Below, piece after piece: positions 32,076 through 40,319 of a DNA stretch of 41,375 bases. How positions within the stretch are numbered: the stretch's first letter is position 1; the number at the start of each line of letters is the position of its first letter. The notes under the pieces were generated by a model that saw nothing but the letters and a program-made list of their open reading frames with translations, made no database searches and had not been told where the DNA came from. Made by a program: the position numbers and the translations under genes. Source of the stretch: an uncultured bacterium (lineage in GTDB: Bacteria; Patescibacteriota; Minisyncoccia; Phycocordibacterales; GWA1-40-21); contig CAIKXY010000008.1 in assembly GCA_903831595.1 (NCBI GenBank), positions 1 to 41,375 on the forward strand. The letters run 5' to 3'.

Positions 32076-32477
32076 TTATTTTCCACAACAATTTTTATAT
32101 TTCTTTAACATATCTGCAGATATAATTTTTGCTTTGATTATTTTTTCTTTCGATTGAAACGCTTTTACTAGACGGTGAACACCATCAATAATCAACCATT
32201 TGTCATTTTTGTTTAATAATAAAATTGGAAATTTCAGGTCCGCTTCTTCAACTCTTTTTTGATGACCTGCACTCCCATCTATTTTATTAATTACATCCCA
32301 AGGTGTAAGATTCCAATCATCAGTCCCATCTTTTGCCCAAAACGGTATATCAAAATTCCATATCAATTCATTGATAGCAAAATCAACAATAGGCAAATCC
32401 AACTCTCGCAATTTTACAGTGTCACAATAAATCTCATAACCTGCATCAGTAAGAATTTTAGGTCTTTTATTTACCAT
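32076..32477 (-). CDS. ParB/sulfiredoxin-fold domain protein
   Basis: 133 residues starting MVNKRPKILTDAGY. The C-terminal part (about 82-125) has the ParB-N/Srx look: FPILLLNKNDKWLIIDGVHR with an xDGxHR motif, then a helix and AKIISADML. The N-terminal half is Trp/Asp-rich and unassigned. It is too small for chromosome partition ParB. The ATG lies inside the end of secA (11-nt overlap), and the next gene starts 4 nt after the stop. Function unknown; ParB-N folds can bind nucleotides, which would suit the two neighbours. Confidence 0.6.
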   Translation of the reverse strand: MVNKRPKILTDAGYEIYCDTVKLRELDLPIVDFAINELIWNFDIPFWAKDGTDDWNLTPWDVINKIDGSAGHQKRVEEADLKFPILLLNKNDKWLIIDGVHRLVKAFQSKEKIIKAKIISADMLKKYKNCCGK

Positions 32478-34935
32478 GACATTTTTTATATTTTTTTCCA
32501 GAACCACAAGGGCAAGGGTCATTTCTACCAACTTCGTTTTTATCTTTTATTTGAACTGGAGAATTGTCTGACTTCCCTTCAGCGCCAGCCATTTTCATTC
32601 CTTTTTGTGTTTCTTTCAATTTTTCTTCTTCAGCAACAAAAGCCCCAGCGCCAATGTGTGGTAATAGACTGATTACTTGAGCGTTTATGGCTCCTTGCAT
32701 TTCTTTAAACAGACTTAGACCTTCTCTTTTATATTCAACAAGTGGATCTCTTTGTCCGTACGAACGTAGATTTACTGAACCGCGAAGATAATCCATCATT
32801 TCAAGATGATCAACCCAAAACATATCAATGGACTGAAGCATTATTATTCTTGCAATTCTGTAAAATTCTTCCTCACCTAAAATTTTAATTTTATCAGCAA
32901 TAATTTTTTGAGAGTTTTCATCAACAGCTATTTCTGCCAATTTTTCCTTCACAATATCAAGCCCGCCCGTAAGAATTTTTCTACGTCTTTCATAAACGGT
33001 AATTCTTTGAAAATTCAAAACGTCATCATATTCCAAAACATGTTTTCTTGCATCAAAATTAAAGCCTTCTATTTTTGTTTGCGCATTTTCTAATGATTTT
33101 GTAATAAGTGAATTTTCAATTGGTTGGTCTTCTGGAATGCCGAAACGATTCATCATTTTTTTTACGGTATCATTTGCAAAAATTCTCATCAAAGAATCTT
33201 CAAGCGAAACTAGAAAACGAGTTTCTCCAGGGTCGCCCTGTCTTGCTGATCTTCCTCGAAGTTGATTATCAATTCTCCTTGCATCATGTCTTTCAGTACC
33301 AAAAACAGCCAAACCTCCGAGTGATTTTATTTTTTCATATTCATCTTTATCAAAAACAACTCCACCAAGTTTAATATCAACCCCTCTACCTGCCATGTTT
33401 GTAGCCACTGTGACTGCGCCGAATTTTCCGGCTTGAGCCACAATCTCTCCTTCCTTTTCGTGATTTTTTGCATTCAAAATATTGTGAGGGACTCCTTCTC
33501 TTTTTAAAAATTCTGATAGAACTTCATTTTTCTCAATTGAAACCGTACCGATAAGCACTGGCTGTCCAGCTTTATTCTTTTCTTTAACCATTTTAGCAAG
33601 CGCTTTGAACTTTCCTTGTTCAGTTTGGAAAATCAAATCGTTGTTGTCTGTTCTTGCGCTTGGTTTATTTGTCGGAACTGGAATTGTATCCATATGATAT
33701 ACCTTGAAAAACTCTTCACTTGATGTAAGAGCGGTCCCTGTCATACCAGATAGCTTTGCGTACATTCTGAAATAATTTTGATATGTAATAGACGCATAAG
33801 TTCTGGACTCCTTTTGAATTTTCACACCCTCTTTTGATTCAATTGCTTGATGTAAGCCCTCAGACCATCTTCTTCCAGGTTGAAGTCTACCGGTAAATTC
33901 ATCAACGATAATTATTTCACCATCTTTCACAACATAATCCTTATTTATTTCATACAAGGCTTTTGCGCGAGTGGCAGTTTCAAGATGATGGACATACCTG
34001 ATGCCACCTTCGGTATAAATATTTTCAACACCGAGAGATTTTTCGGCTTTATTAATTCCAGCATCAGTAAGTTGAATTGCTTTATGTTTTTCATCAACTG
34101 TATAATCGACATCTTTTACAAAATCGCGAACAATTTTTGTAAAAACATCATAAAGACTTCCGGAATCTTGTGCTGGTGCAGAAATAATAAGTGGTGTTCT
34201 TGCTTCATCAATTAAAATTGAGTCGACTTCATCCACAACCGCAAAGTTGTATCCTCTTTGTCTAAGATTTTTTACATCATATTCAATATTGTCTCTCAAA
34301 TAATCAAAACCATATTCGTTATTTGTTCCATAAGTGATGTCCGCCTTATATGCTTCTGGTCTTGTGCATGGTTTTAAAAATTCATAAACAACTTTAAATG
34401 AACCGAGCTCATCTCTCTCTTTATCTTTTTCAACATGTGTTGGGTCGTAAAGATATGAAGCTTCATGATTTAAAATACCAACAGACAGACCAAGTGCATT
34501 ATGAATTTGCCCCATCCAAACAGCGTCTCTTCTTGATAGATAATCATTGACCGTGACAATATGCACTCCCTTTCCAGTAAGTGCATTTAAATATGCTGGC
34601 AAAGTTGCTGCAAGAGTTTTTCCTTCTCCTGTTTTCATTTCAGCAATATTTCCCCTGTGTAAAATAATTCCGCCAATAAGTTGAACGTCAAAAGGTCTAT
34701 GGCCAAGGGTTTTCTTTGAAGCTTCACGGACTAGCGCATATGCTTCTGGTAAGATTGAGTCCAGTGTTTCCCCTTTTCCGAGTCGAGATTTAAACTCTTC
34801 TGTTTTAGCCCTCATTTGCTCATCAGAAAATTTTGAATAGACATCCTCAAAAGAGCCTATTTGCTTTACAATTGGCTCTAATTCTTTAATTATTTTTGTG
34901 TGTCTATCTCCAAAAATTTTGTTCAAAAATGACAT
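32467..34935 (-). CDS. secA: Preprotein translocase ATPase SecA
   Basis: Motor that drives proteins through SecYEG. 822 residues: Walker A MKTGEGKTLAA, DEAD-type AVVDEVDSILIDEAR, the preprotein cross-linking region, second RecA fold with ATNMAGRGVDIKLGG and QLRGRSARQGDPG, helical scaffold and wing, a linker, and the zinc-binding SEC-C end (NDPCPCGSGKKYKKCHGK). The start MSFLNKIFGD is chosen because the extended -10 TGCTATTAT ends 7 nt before it and overlaps the in-frame ATG three codons upstream. Three genes follow with overlaps or 4-nt spacing. Confidence 0.97.
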   Translation of the reverse strand: MSFLNKIFGDRHTKIIKELEPIVKQIGSFEDVYSKFSDEQMRAKTEEFKSRLGKGETLDSILPEAYALVREASKKTLGHRPFDVQLIGGIILHRGNIAEMKTGEGKTLAATLPAYLNALTGKGVHIVTVNDYLSRRDAVWMGQIHNALGLSVGILNHEASYLYDPTHVEKDKERDELGSFKVVYEFLKPCTRPEAYKADITYGTNNEYGFDYLRDNIEYDVKNLRQRGYNFAVVDEVDSILIDEARTPLIISAPAQDSGSLYDVFTKIVRDFVKDVDYTVDEKHKAIQLTDAGINKAEKSLGVENIYTEGGIRYVHHLETATRAKALYEINKDYVVKDGEIIIVDEFTGRLQPGRRWSEGLHQAIESKEGVKIQKESRTYASITYQNYFRMYAKLSGMTGTALTSSEEFFKVYHMDTIPVPTNKPSARTDNNDLIFQTEQGKFKALAKMVKEKNKAGQPVLIGTVSIEKNEVLSEFLKREGVPHNILNAKNHEKEGEIVAQAGKFGAVTVATNMAGRGVDIKLGGVVFDKDEYEKIKSLGGLAVFGTERHDARRIDNQLRGRSARQGDPGETRFLVSLEDSLMRIFANDTVKKMMNRFGIPEDQPIENSLITKSLENAQTKIEGFNFDARKHVLEYDDVLNFQRITVYERRRKILTGGLDIVKEKLAEIAVDENSQKIIADKIKILGEEEFYRIARIIMLQSIDMFWVDHLEMMDYLRGSVNLRSYGQRDPLVEYKREGLSLFKEMQGAINAQVISLLPHIGAGAFVAEEEKLKETQKGMKMAGAEGKSDNSPVQIKDKNEVGRNDPCPCGSGKKYKKCHGK

Positions 34936-34942
34936 AAAATAC

Positions 34943-34951
34943 ATAATAGCA
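34943..34951 (-). promoter_or_regulatory. Extended -10 promoter of secA, leaderless
   Basis: TGCTATTAT on the minus strand; its hexamer (34943-34948) ends 7 nt before the chosen ATG, and it begins just behind the upstream terminator. Confidence 0.7.
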
Positions 34952-34965
34952 TAAAATTCAGCATA

Positions 34966-34994
34966 AAAAAGACCGCCTAAGTGGCGGCCTTTTT
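34966..34994 (-). terminator. Terminator after the Lys-rich peptide gene
   Basis: Stem of 11 pairs with one mismatch (AAAAAG-a-CCGCC / GGCGG-c-CTTTTT), 5-nt loop, T run on the minus strand leading into the secA -10. Confidence 0.8.
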
Positions 34995-35006
34995 AATAAA
35001 GTAGTC

Positions 35007-35087
35007 TTATCTCTTCTTTCCTTTCTTAGCTTTTTTTGCTGTTTTTTTTGATTTTTTTGCTTTTCTAGCTTTCTTTTTTGCTGCCAT
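35007..35087 (-). CDS. 26-residue Lys/Ala-rich basic peptide
   Basis: A short frame, MAAKKKARKAKKSKKTAKKA followed by KKGKKR, with about half its residues Lys or Arg. It resembles histone H1 tails or short nucleic-acid-binding peptides of small genomes. It stands alone with a terminator 13 nt after the stop (34966-34994), which supports it being expressed. No ribosome binding site; an A/T-rich possible -10 (CATAAA) lies just before the ATG. Low sequence complexity means that chance cannot be fully excluded. Confidence 0.6.
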   Translation of the reverse strand: MAAKKKARKAKKSKKTAKKAKKGKKR

Positions 35088-35156
35088 ATTTTTTATGTTT
35101 CGAATCTGAGTCTATTTAAAATCTAAGCGCAAGATATTAAACAATAAATTTGCTTG

Positions 35157-35270
35157 ACTGCTCAAATAACTAAATTTTGGCTGCAAATAATTCATTCCTC
35201 CTCAGCGTATCTCGATATGCTTTGTCGGACTTCAATATTTTCGCTCAAAATTTAGTTATTTGAAATAGTC
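35157..35270. repeat. Inverted-repeat element in the secA-murB interval
   Basis: Perfect 17-bp arms (35163-35179 and 35246-35262) separated by 66 nt, extended outward by GACT/AGTC after short bulges. The centre holds an AGCGTAT/ATATGCT hairpin (one G-T pair). It has the size and shape of a small non-autonomous element or a structured RNA. No open frame is seen. Confidence 0.6.
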
Positions 35271-35442
35271 ATTAGATTTTCAATAGTCTCTTGGAGAAAA
35301 TTATAATATATTCGAAATAATTATCACGTTTATAAATAGTAGTTTATCGACACAAGTATTATGATACTTAAACCTACTGCTACTTGTAATTTTACAACTA
35401 TTCTCAATTAATACAATAGATTTTCATGTGTTGATAACTTTT
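35271..35442. other. AT-rich gap with a weak two-stem hairpin
   Basis: Rest of the only gene-free stretch over 300 bases (35088-35442). AGTAGTTTA (35338-35346) can pair with TAAACCTACT (35369-35378) with one bulge, around an inner AAGTAT/ATACTT. I see no gene here; the hairpin lies about 65 bp past the murB stop and may be its terminator or part of a transcript. Confidence 0.3.
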
Positions 35443-36459
35443 TTAATAAATATTTTCCACTTCCCTTTCAATTTTAATTTTTATTTTCTCATAAACTTTT
35501 CTCTCAATCATTTTTGCAAAATTATTTATCTCAGAAAATTTTGCTCCACCATAATTTATAACCACAAGAGATTGTTTTTCATAAAGCCCAACTTGACCGA
35601 CTCGCAAACCTTTCATTTCACATATCTTATCAATCACGAAGCCAAGTGGAATTTTAACTAATCCTTTTCCCGCACTGTATTTTGGTAAGTTTGGATATTT
35701 TTTTAACAATTTTTGATATTTTACCTTTGTAATAATGGGATTTTTGAAAAAAGAGCCAGCAGTTCCTAGTTTTTCCCAGTCTGGTAATTTATTTTTTCTT
35801 ATTTTTTTAATTGTTTTAATAACTTCCCCTATAGTTGGTGTTTTTCTCACCAAAAAATATTCTTTTAAAGCCGAGTACTTTAGATTTGGTTTGAAAGAAT
35901 TATTTAATTTTAAAAATACTTTTGTAATTATTAAATTTTTATTTTTTCTAAAAATACTTTCCCTATATCCAAATTTACAATCATTATTATTAAATTTACA
36001 TTGTTTTAAATTTCTTGTATCTATTCCTTCAACTGAATAAATATAATCTTTTAGTTCAACTCCGTATGCACCAATATTCTGTACTACTCCGGCACCAACA
36101 GTTCCGGGGATATTCCAAAGATTTTCAATACCTGACAAATTATTATTAACTAAAAAATTAATCAGATTATCTATATATTCACCCGAGCCAGCAGAAATGA
36201 TTGAATGATTTTTACCTTTTAATTCTATTTTTTTACCACTTATAAAGTTTCTAATAACTAATCCGTTAAAATTTTTATCACTTAATAAGAGATTTGATCC
36301 ATTACCTATTACAAAAAATTTTAACCTTTTTTCTTTTGCAAATTTTATTGCTTCTCTTAATTCATCCTCATTTTTAACTTTACAAAAAAACCGTGCGTTT
36401 CCGCCGGTTCTGAAAGTGTTAAAATCAGAAAGCTTAATTTTATTTTTTATTATTTTCAC
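35443..36459 (-). CDS. murB: UDP-N-acetylenolpyruvoylglucosamine reductase
   Basis: FAD-dependent second step of peptidoglycan precursor synthesis. 338 residues: NTFRTGGNARFF near residue 14, FAD-binding VIGNGSNLLLSD, GIENLWNIPGTVGAGVVQNIGAYG, YRESIFR, AGSFFKNP (catalytic Ser region), and the late VGLYEKQSLVVINYGGAKFSEI. The only fitting start is GTG at 36459, which lies inside an arm of the palindromic element 36453-36529; there is no ATG nearby. Very AT-rich, Lys/Asn-rich codon use. Confidence 0.95.
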   Translation of the reverse strand: MKIIKNKIKLSDFNTFRTGGNARFFCKVKNEDELREAIKFAKEKRLKFFVIGNGSNLLLSDKNFNGLVIRNFISGKKIELKGKNHSIISAGSGEYIDNLINFLVNNNLSGIENLWNIPGTVGAGVVQNIGAYGVELKDYIYSVEGIDTRNLKQCKFNNNDCKFGYRESIFRKNKNLIITKVFLKLNNSFKPNLKYSALKEYFLVRKTPTIGEVIKTIKKIRKNKLPDWEKLGTAGSFFKNPIITKVKYQKLLKKYPNLPKYSAGKGLVKIPLGFVIDKICEMKGLRVGQVGLYEKQSLVVINYGGAKFSEINNFAKMIERKVYEKIKIKIEREVENIY

Positions 36460-36529
36460 TTATAGCCGGCGAGGTTCAACTCCAAAGAAATGTCTTTAAA
36501 TGAGTGCAATCGCCGGCTATAAGTGAAAA
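36453..36529. repeat. Palindromic element overlapping the murB start
   Basis: Perfect 20-bp inverted repeat (36453-36472 with 36510-36529) around 37 nt that contain a small AAAGA/TCTTT hairpin. The arm contains GCCGGC and TATAAG next to the murB GTG, so the element may supply promoter or start signals. Confidence 0.75.
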
Positions 36530-36589
36530 CAATGAACTTTTAATATTATATCAAATACAATAATTAATAAGCAAATCGCACCAACACAA

Positions 36590-36607
36590 AACTCCCTTTC
36601 GGGAGTT
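36590..36607 (-). terminator. Terminator after the O-antigen-ligase-like gene
   Basis: Perfect 7-bp stem AACTCCC/GGGAGTT with a tetraloop (GAAA on the minus strand), followed by TTGTGTT. It lies 90 nt after the stop. Confidence 0.55.
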
Positions 36608-36696
36608 ATGTGAAGACATTTTTCTGTAAGTGCTGAACTCTTGCTACTAGCACTCAACTTCCCATATTCTAGCACAAAGAAATACTTAATCAAGTT

Positions 36697-38811
36697 CTAT
36701 TTTAGACTTCCATTCCAAATTCCTTTGATTATATCTTCTCCTTGTGTTTTAAAACCTGGAGCTAAATTAATAGCTTTATTAATCTGGGCAACCGCAGAAT
36801 ATTTATCACCCTTTTGGATATATTCTTCAGCTAATATTAGATATGCACGAATCACGTTTTCGTTTGTTACCTCTGAAGTCCCAATCAGTTGTTTTGCTAA
36901 TGTTTCGTTGCCATTGATTATTAACGATGAAGCATAGCTCATTTTTGCATCTGTATAATTTGGTACCAAGTCGTATGCTTTTTTGCTTATTTCTAGAGCC
37001 TTTCCTTTCTGCCCAAGATATGAATAACATTTTGCAAGTTCAAACATCATAGTTAGCTTATTTGGAGAAAGTTCTAAAGCTTTTTGTAAATATGGAAGAG
37101 CTAGCTGATATTGATTAATATTATCTAAAAACACACCGAGGAAGAATTGATATCTTGCATCATAGGGGGTTTGCTTCACCTGCTCTTGCATTTGAGTATA
37201 GGCAAGAACAACAAAACCTTGTTTTAACTTTTCATCAAGGCCCTGTGAAGATGCAATTTGTGGAACTATACTGATTATTTGTTCTCTTGCTTCTGAATTA
37301 CCAAAAGTATTTGCTTCAAATATCTTTTTAAAATAATCTAAAGAAGCTTGTGGTGACTGATTTACTACCTGCATTGCGTTTATTAGATTAAGATTTACAT
37401 TTATTGGTACAATATTGCAACACCAAAGCATTGCACCAAAAACAACTACAAGAATTGGGGCAACAACATAATTTGCAGTATCACTTGAAATTTTTCTTTG
37501 ATCTATCGATTCTCCCTGAGTGTCTCTAAAATACAAATAAGCCAAAATTATATAGAAGAAAATGTAGCTAACAAGATTGTCAAAAACAAAGAGATTTTGT
37601 GCAAAGTAAGCTGCAAGTAAACCAACTATCAAACCAATTTCTGTAGTGCCAAAAATATTTTTCTTTTTCCAAATAACAAAAATAGCAGCAACAAATATAG
37701 ATAGATAAGCAATGAGACCGAGTAACCCACCAGCGACCAAAACATCAAGTGGTGTGTTATGTGCGCGGTCAAACCACTGCTCCTGATTATACATTCGGAC
37801 ATCATAATATTTATTAAATATATTATTGAACCCATCTTGCCCCCAACCAAGTATTGGTCTTTCTGCAACGCCCTTTAAAGCCATGGGCCAAACATATTGT
37901 CTCGCCTGCCCTGAACCTGAGACACTGTTCCAAGAAATTTCTGAAAGTCTGCTTAGTGTTGGATTATTTTTTACAAATTGAGTATTTTTTGTGGCAATAA
38001 ATAATCCGACAATTACCACAATAATTAATAGTAAACCAATTGCTGATTTCTTTATAACTTTATGTTTTTTCTCAAAAATAGCGATTATTATTGATGTTAT
38101 CACTAAGCCGCCAAGCAAGCCGAGAATGACACCCCTTGTTGACGTCCTCCAAATACCAAAGAAACAAATAGCCGCTGCTACAACATATATGTATGTAAGC
38201 CAATTAGTAAAAATCGCTTTCCAAAGTTTGGGGTGATTTTCATTTTTTACAATTACATCTTTGTACAAAAGTACCAAAGCAAAGAAAAAATTAAATAAAA
38301 AATAGACTGCAACATAGATTGGATTTCCAAGAGTTACAGAAACCCTATCCGCATGGGATTTTATCCACTCACTTAATACAGGAATAATCATCAATATACT
38401 TGCAATTAATGATGACCGTAAGAACCATGACCACATTTTTTCTGTTTTCATTACCGAAGTAAAAACAAACAGATACATAGTTAGGTGTAAAAGAGTTATA
38501 AACCCATCCATTCTTTCAAAATTACTCCAGAGAGCCTTAGTTGGATTAACTGCAAAAATATCTGCACCGGCCATTATAATTACGAAGGCACCAACAGCAA
38601 CTGCAAGCCAAGAAAATTTTGGTCTATATTTAGCATCGATGAAAGCCAAATATGCCCAAAGTGCAAAAATTATTTCTACAATTATTCTAAAAGCAAAATT
38701 TTTTCCTGTTATATAAGGGAAAAACATATTGTTTGCGACGAAGAAAGGTATAAGAAGAACTGCCCAAAGGCCAGTTATTATTATCCATTTTATAATATTA
38801 TTTTTATCCAT
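36697..38811 (-). CDS. O-antigen ligase/polymerase (Wzy-type) with TPR tail
   Basis: 704 residues. About eleven to twelve membrane segments over residues 8-460, with the Wzy_C periplasmic loop features SGSGQARQYVWPMALKGV, ILGWGQDGF and AHNTPLDVLVAGGLLGLIAY, as in WaaL/Wzy-type enzymes that join or polymerise lipid-linked glycans outside the membrane. A C-terminal region (about 560-700) has TPR-like helical repeats (LPYLQKALELSPN, ALEISKKAYDLVPN, AVAQINKAINLAPG), likely extracytoplasmic. It is divergent from the flippase, fitting a surface polysaccharide locus. Confidence 0.85.
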   Translation of the reverse strand: MDKNNIIKWIIITGLWAVLLIPFFVANNMFFPYITGKNFAFRIIVEIIFALWAYLAFIDAKYRPKFSWLAVAVGAFVIIMAGADIFAVNPTKALWSNFERMDGFITLLHLTMYLFVFTSVMKTEKMWSWFLRSSLIASILMIIPVLSEWIKSHADRVSVTLGNPIYVAVYFLFNFFFALVLLYKDVIVKNENHPKLWKAIFTNWLTYIYVVAAAICFFGIWRTSTRGVILGLLGGLVITSIIIAIFEKKHKVIKKSAIGLLLIIVVIVGLFIATKNTQFVKNNPTLSRLSEISWNSVSGSGQARQYVWPMALKGVAERPILGWGQDGFNNIFNKYYDVRMYNQEQWFDRAHNTPLDVLVAGGLLGLIAYLSIFVAAIFVIWKKKNIFGTTEIGLIVGLLAAYFAQNLFVFDNLVSYIFFYIILAYLYFRDTQGESIDQRKISSDTANYVVAPILVVVFGAMLWCCNIVPINVNLNLINAMQVVNQSPQASLDYFKKIFEANTFGNSEAREQIISIVPQIASSQGLDEKLKQGFVVLAYTQMQEQVKQTPYDARYQFFLGVFLDNINQYQLALPYLQKALELSPNKLTMMFELAKCYSYLGQKGKALEISKKAYDLVPNYTDAKMSYASSLIINGNETLAKQLIGTSEVTNENVIRAYLILAEEYIQKGDKYSAVAQINKAINLAPGFKTQGEDIIKGIWNGSLK

Positions 38812-38926
38812 ACTATTGTCTGTTCTAGAGATATGGCTTTAAGAATTTATAAGACCTTTCTCTAAAAAACTTATTTTTGTTAATTGATAAATATTTCGAC
38901 TTGCTTTGTGATTTTTATATTTGGAA

Positions 38927-38935
38927 TTATAGCAT
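38927..38935 (-). promoter_or_regulatory. Extended -10 promoter of the ligase gene
   Basis: TGCTATAAT on the minus strand, implying an approximately 110-nt leader for the gene starting at 38811. Confidence 0.5.
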
Positions 38936-38987
38936 AAAAAAACTTTCAAAAATAATTTGGATATGGGTTTTATTTTATGTCAAAAAA

Positions 38988-38996
38988 TGCTAGCAT
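38988..38996 (+). promoter_or_regulatory. Possible extended -10 of the flippase gene
   Basis: TGCTAGCAT ends 21 nt before the ATG at 39018; the leader would be about 14 nt. Confidence 0.4.
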
Positions 38997-39017
38997 TTTA
39001 ATATAAACAAAATTTAT

Positions 39018-40310
39018 ATGTATATATTTTCTTGGAATTATATAAAGGAAAAGTGGGCACATGCTGGCTTTCAAAAGTATTTCCAAAATACTGGGTGGAT
39101 GTTTGCATCAAGAGTTTTGTGTATGGCCATATCATTCATAACCACAGTATTTGTTGCGAGACGGTTAGGACCAAGTAATTTTGGACAACTCAGCTATGCA
39201 GTGAGTTATGTAGGTATTTTTTCTATACTATCAACATTAGGAATAGATAATATATTGTATAGGGATTTAATAAATAATCCGGAGAATAAAAATAAACTTT
39301 TAGGATCAGCTTTTATAATTAAATTATTTGCGGGAATTATCACAACAATTATTGTTATAATTTCAACTTTTCTTTGGAAGCAGAGCGATGTATCAAAATT
39401 ACTTATTTTGATTTTATCAGGAACATTTATATTTAATGCTTTTCAAATAATTAGTTATGAATTTCAGGCCAGAGTTAAATCAAAGTACCCTTCAATTATT
39501 ATATTTGCAGTCACAGTTATACTTAATTTATTAAAAATATTAGTTATAATTAGTAAAAAGGGAGTTATTTATCTAGCACTTATATTACTATTAGAATCAA
39601 TTCTGTATGCATTTTTTTATTGGTTTGCATATAAAAAGAAAATTGAAAAAAATATTTTTAAATGGGAATTTGATAAAAATATTATGTTTACAATATTAAA
39701 AGATTCTTGGCCACTAATATTCACTAGCGCCTTCTCATTACTATACGCAAGACTTGACCAGGTACTAATTAAATACTTAATAGATGCAAAAAGTGTTGGA
39801 ATATATAGCTCGGCCGTTACAATAGCTGAGGTTTGGTATTTTATACCTACAATTATAATGTCCTCTGTTTTTCCAGCCATGATAAATGCTAAAAAATTTT
39901 CTACTGATATATATTACAAAAGGATAAGAAAACTACTACTATTTTTATTTATATTATCAATTGGAGTTGCGGTAGTTACAACTATTTTCGCACCATTGAT
40001 AATAAAAATTATATATGGTAACGCATTTCTCAATGGCACAATGATATTAAAAATCTACGTCTGGGCAAATATAGGAATATTCATAGGAAGTGTTGTGGGA
40101 AATTATTTGATAGCTGAAAATAAAAAATTTCAGCTGGCTTTTATAAACTTTGTTCCAATGGTAATTAATGTGATACTAAATATAATATTTATACCAAAAT
40201 ATGGGATAGTTGGTTCTGCTTACGCAACTCTTATTTCATACATACTTGGGCCACTATCTGTTCTACTTTTTAAAGAACCAAGAAAAGTTTTTTTAAATAT
40301 CTGTATGTAA
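39018..40310 (+). CDS. Polysaccharide flippase (Wzx/MOP family)
   Basis: 430 residues with about twelve membrane segments and the family's opening pattern (GWMFASRVLCMAISFITTVF, then ARRLGPSNFGQLSYA). Wzx proteins turn lipid-linked oligosaccharides across the membrane. Mid-protein SWPLIFTSAFSLLYARLDQV and YSSAVTIAEVWYFIPTII are typical of the second half. It heads a plus-strand run with two glycosyltransferases (spacing 9 nt, then an ATGA overlap), so it is part of a glycan-export locus. Confidence 0.88.
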   Translation: MYIFSWNYIKEKWAHAGFQKYFQNTGWMFASRVLCMAISFITTVFVARRLGPSNFGQLSYAVSYVGIFSILSTLGIDNILYRDLINNPENKNKLLGSAFIIKLFAGIITTIIVIISTFLWKQSDVSKLLILILSGTFIFNAFQIISYEFQARVKSKYPSIIIFAVTVILNLLKILVIISKKGVIYLALILLLESILYAFFYWFAYKKKIEKNIFKWEFDKNIMFTILKDSWPLIFTSAFSLLYARLDQVLIKYLIDAKSVGIYSSAVTIAEVWYFIPTIIMSSVFPAMINAKKFSTDIYYKRIRKLLLFLFILSIGVAVVTTIFAPLIIKIIYGNAFLNGTMILKIYVWANIGIFIGSVVGNYLIAENKKFQLAFINFVPMVINVILNIIFIPKYGIVGSAYATLISYILGPLSVLLFKEPRKVFLNICM

Positions 40311-40319
40311 ATTAAAATA

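Noticed and set aside
34936-34944. SecA start three codons upstream (MYFMSF...)
   Set aside because: That ATG overlaps the -10 hexamer, so it would not be in the transcript; MSFLNKIFGD fits the family.
35343-35439. Two DnaA-box-like 9-mers (TTATCGACA, TTATCAACA) suggesting an origin
   Set aside because: Each has a mismatch to TTATCCACA, the same TTATCAACA also occurs at the end of the 11265 gene, and no dnaA or dnaN is nearby; chance matches are expected in AT-rich DNA.
36626-36651. AGTGCT/AGCACT inverted repeat resembling the CIRCE heat-shock operator
   Set aside because: The half-sites are in the opposite order to TTAGCACTC-N9-GAGTGCTAA and no chaperone gene follows; it lies downstream of a gene.
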